Shown in pieces: positions 61,993 through 64,000 of a stretch of DNA of 64,000 bases. Source of the DNA: Cyclobacterium plantarum (lineage in GTDB: Bacteria; Bacteroidota; Bacteroidia; Cytophagales; Cyclobacteriaceae). The notes under the pieces are model-generated. The model ran no database searches, was not told the origin of the DNA, and saw only the letters and a program-made list of their open reading frames with translations. The position numbers and the translations under genes were made by a program. How positions within the stretch are numbered: the first letter of the stretch is position 1; each line of letters opens with the position of its first letter. The stretch lies in contig NZ_JAANYN010000008.1 in NCBI RefSeq assembly GCF_011290685.1, positions 112,107 to 176,106 of the forward strand. The letters run 5' to 3'.

Positions 61993-62697
61993 TCAATCAA
62001 GGTGGTTACAAACGATCTCTGATTCTATTTGACCTTTTCCCTGACAGGTGCGGCATTCTCCATGCTCCACCAAACTACCCTCACATTTGGTACAGGTAAG
62101 TCTCCCTTTCCCCTCACAACGGTCGCATTCAAAATATTCCAATATATTGAAAACATTTCTCTTAGTCACCAGACCATCACCGGTACAGCGGCTACAACCA
62201 ATGATTCCAAGCCCTTTGCATAACGAACACTCTTGATCGGTGTGTCCTTCGCCATGGCAGGTTTGACATGTTTGATAGCGGTACCCCTTACTATCACAGC
62301 GATTACAACTGGCTATTTCGGCAAGTGGTGCTTCCAGTTTTTCTATAAGGACTCTGGCTTCATCGTAGTGCTCTCCTTCAAATCCGTTGAGATCAAGGTA
62401 CTTTTGGATAAAGCTGCTGCTATTGTGATACTGACCGAGTTCAAACAGGGTGGTAGCAAAAAAGTAAGGCATTTCCGGAGGAATTGGCAAATTGCTTTTG
62501 ATGATTTCCCTAAAGTAATTGTTGGCCACCGTAAAGTTTTTATTTTCCATGGCATTAACAGCATTGTCCATCAATCTGGAAGTTGACCCAAGGTTAGGTT
62601 GAAGCTGTGCATATGAGGGCCAATAAAGCATCCATAAAAGAAAAATAAAGGCGTATTTCCTCAATCTATTCAAACCAATTGTCATATTTAATCTCAT
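61993..62697 (-). CDS. Secreted CxxCxGxG-rich (DnaJ-type zinc-finger) protein
   Basis: The 234-residue product has a membrane/signal segment (about residues 12-31, YAFIFLLWMLYWPSYAQ), a TPR-like helical part (about 40-120) and a C-terminal DnaJ-like Cys-rich region with seven CxxC units: CNRCDSKGY, CQTCHGEGH, CSLCKGLGI, CSRCTGDGL, CDRCEGKGR, CTKCEGS and CRTCQGKGQ. In DnaJ such repeats bind two Zn ions. Here they lie outside the cytoplasm. Function unknown. The start overlaps the nuclease 3' end by 32 bases, so the two genes form an operon. Confidence 0.75.
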   Translation of the reverse strand: MRLNMTIGLNRLRKYAFIFLLWMLYWPSYAQLQPNLGSTSRLMDNAVNAMENKNFTVANNYFREIIKSNLPIPPEMPYFFATTLFELGQYHNSSSFIQKYLDLNGFEGEHYDEARVLIEKLEAPLAEIASCNRCDSKGYRYQTCQTCHGEGHTDQECSLCKGLGIIGCSRCTGDGLVTKRNVFNILEYFECDRCEGKGRLTCTKCEGSLVEHGECRTCQGKGQIESEIVCNHLD

Positions 62698-63625
62698 TTT
62701 CTAATACCATTTCCAGGCTATCCGGTAGTACTTCGAAGAAATTCAAGCCGGAAAATTGCTCTAAACTATCCACAGAAACTACATGATCCAATAAAGGTCG
62801 GTCTGATTTTTCATTTTTTAACAAAAAAGCTAACATTTTATACCCAGGGGGATGAATATCAAAGATCACTTTAAAAAAATAGTCCGGGACAAGCACCTGA
62901 TTTTCTCCTATGACAAGGCGCTCATTTTGCTTGACTACCGGTCCTGTGATCACAAGGACATTTTCATAAGCTATGGCCCAGGAACGGACTTGTTCTTCTA
63001 TTTTTTTCCAAATGCCCCTGTTAAAACCAGGCTGCTGGGGCGAAACATTGCTCATATAAAAGCTGCTTTCCATGGCCTTCTCTGAATAAGTGAAATCAGC
63101 TGCAGGAGCCAGATGGCCTCTGTCATATCCCGATCTGTAGTAGTCGTCAGGATGTGCGGAGCCGGTAACTATTAGAAAATCTTCGGAAAAATCATCTGTA
63201 CGCTTGTGAATTCCCCTGAGCTTCTCAGGGCTTAACTGGTAAGCTACCCAGGAGGCTTGTTCCAATGATTCATCGTAACCAAGGGAATAATAGCCATGGT
63301 GGACTACCTGAAGCCTTTTTTCATCAGACCAGGCTGGTAACAAAAGGGATTGGATGTAGTCACTATCCATGAAAAAATGGGTTTCCTCTTTTGTTGGTTC
63401 CTTTTCTCCAAAGAATTGCTCCTTACCCTTTTGATTTTCTGTAGAATCCGCTTCTACATTTTCCTGAGGATTAGCGATTACCAGGATATCCTTGTTCTTT
63501 TTCCATTCCTTCCTGGCAAAAAAAGCCAGAAGCACAATCAAAACCAGAATGGAAAAATAAAATAAAGAAAAGTTTTTATTGGATCTATTAAGTCTTTTTG
63601 ATTTAATTTTATGCTGTTTTGTCAT
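62666..63625 (-). CDS. DNA/RNA non-specific endonuclease (NucA/EndoG family), membrane-anchored
   Basis: The 319-residue protein has a basic N-terminus and one membrane anchor (about residues 19-38, LFYFSILVLIVLLAFFA), a charged linker and a beta-beta-alpha-metal nuclease domain: YSLGYDESLEQASWVAYQL, then the catalytic DRGHLAPAADF (about 168-178), SFYMSNVSPQQPGFNRGIW with the metal-binding Asn, and VLVITGPVV. Family nucleases degrade DNA and RNA; this one faces the periplasm. It precedes and overlaps the Cys-rich gene. Confidence 0.92.
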   Translation of the reverse strand: MTKQHKIKSKRLNRSNKNFSLFYFSILVLIVLLAFFARKEWKKNKDILVIANPQENVEADSTENQKGKEQFFGEKEPTKEETHFFMDSDYIQSLLLPAWSDEKRLQVVHHGYYSLGYDESLEQASWVAYQLSPEKLRGIHKRTDDFSEDFLIVTGSAHPDDYYRSGYDRGHLAPAADFTYSEKAMESSFYMSNVSPQQPGFNRGIWKKIEEQVRSWAIAYENVLVITGPVVKQNERLVIGENQVLVPDYFFKVIFDIHPPGYKMLAFLLKNEKSDRPLLDHVVSVDSLEQFSGLNFFEVLPDSLEMVLENEIKYDNWFE

Positions 63626-63683
63626 TTGTTATTCTAAAAATGAATAATTTAACGGTGCAATTTATGAATACCTTACATATAAT

Positions 63684-64000
63684 ATGAAAATAGGAGTAGT
63701 TGGTGGCGGTGCGGCTGGATTTTTTGCAGCCATTCACGCAGCATACACCGGCAATAAAGTTAAACTTTTTGAAAAAAGTCCGAAAGTACTTTCGAAAGTA
63801 TTGGTGTCCGGAGGAGGGAGATGCAACCTGACTCAGGGGACCATTTTTTCAAACGAATTGTTAAAGGGATATCCTAGAGGCAGCCGATTTTTGAAAAAAG
63901 TGTTCCGCTATTTCAGTACATCCGACACCATGGCCTGGTTTGAAAGCAAAGGTGTTCTGCTCAAGACGGAAGCGGATTTACGGGTTTTCCCACAAAGTGA
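63684..64000 (+). CDS. HI0933/BaiN-family flavoprotein (partial, 3' end off window)
   Basis: From the ATG at 63684 the first 105 residues are visible: the FAD-binding GGGAAGFFAAIHAA (residues about 7-20), the family motif LSKVLVSGGGRCNLTQG and SRFLKKVFRYFSTSDTMAWF. These are the markers of the NAD(P)/FAD-dependent oxidoreductases known as HI0933 or BaiN. Their natural reaction is uncertain. The gene runs off the right edge. It is divergent from the nuclease gene. Confidence 0.9.
   Translation, partial: MKIGVVGGGAAGFFAAIHAAYTGNKVKLFEKSPKVLSKVLVSGGGRCNLTQGTIFSNELLKGYPRGSRFLKKVFRYFSTSDTMAWFESKGVLLKTEADLRVFPQS

Noticed and set aside
1-64000. tRNA, rRNA or complete insertion sequence
   Set aside because: None of the intergenic regions shows cloverleaf-type structure, rRNA sequence or a transposase frame with terminal repeats; a systematic scan with a tRNA and IS search would be needed to be certain.

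Overview
The window comes from a Bacteroidota chromosome. It is most like a marine or environmental member of the Cytophagales (Cyclobacterium, Echinicola and Algoriphagus relatives), judged from its gene content; no 16S gene is present. The grounds are a SusC/SusD pair with a DUF3823 lipoprotein, a one-polypeptide hybrid two-component regulator, HmuY/HmuR-type haem uptake, many SPII lipoproteins, weak Shine-Dalgarno signals and AT-rich intergenic DNA. I found no rRNA, tRNA, CRISPR array or complete insertion sequence.

Layout. 1-7501 (minus): SusC/SusD/DUF3823 nutrient-uptake operon and a beta-propeller lipoprotein. 8145-9821: secreted protein of unknown function. 10042-11572: a macro-domain protein whose halves appear in swapped order, and a small secreted NTF2-like protein. 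11818-16858: a frameshifted small membrane gene, a quinol-type nitric oxide reductase preceded by stacked inverted repeats, and a three-gene signalling operon. That operon has a stand-alone membrane protein strongly resembling the ethylene-binding domain of plant ETR1, a membrane histidine kinase and a single-domain response regulator. 17126-23895 (minus): complete haem acquisition operon hmuTUVSRY with a palindromic operator candidate upstream. 24465-25563: two small secreted proteins. 25572-30909 (minus): arsenic operon arsD-arsA-arsR-arsM-arsC-acr3, in which ArsD carries an AhpD-like extension.

31304-33587: two carbohydrate-esterase-like hydrolases (alpha/beta hydrolase and CE15-type). 33743-34624: bestrophin. 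34655-37674 (minus): sulfur operon with a Tat-exported DsrE-like protein, a secreted DsrE protein, a TsdA-like dihaem cytochrome and a TauE/SafE permease. 38143-42270: hybrid two-component regulator; 43904-44803: GH16 glycosidase. 43181-46951: a tandem 94-bp hairpin repeat, a gene fragment and a BspA-repeat lipoprotein.

47200-56000 is an accessory region rich in decay. It holds a degenerate second copy of a parD-like antitoxin, a cyclopropane-synthase-like methyltransferase, a Tat-exported protein with an M19 dipeptidase, a DUF4221 lipoprotein with the tail of a lost tandem paralogue, a parDE locus whose toxin has an in-frame stop, and a RhuM-Fic gene broken by a one-base frameshift.

56506-64000 is mostly housekeeping: mnmE, a secreted thioredoxin, a DtxR/MntR-type regulator with a probable self-operator, a glycosyltransferase, dapD, a TPR lipoprotein, a CxxCxGxG-rich secreted protein, a DNA/RNA non-specific nuclease and the start of an HI0933-type flavoprotein.

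The strongest candidates for something unusual are the split ethylene-receptor-like phosphorelay beside nitric oxide reductase, the apparently circularly permuted macro domain, the ArsD-AhpD fusion, and the two related antitoxin loci, one now holding a methyltransferase where the toxin would be.
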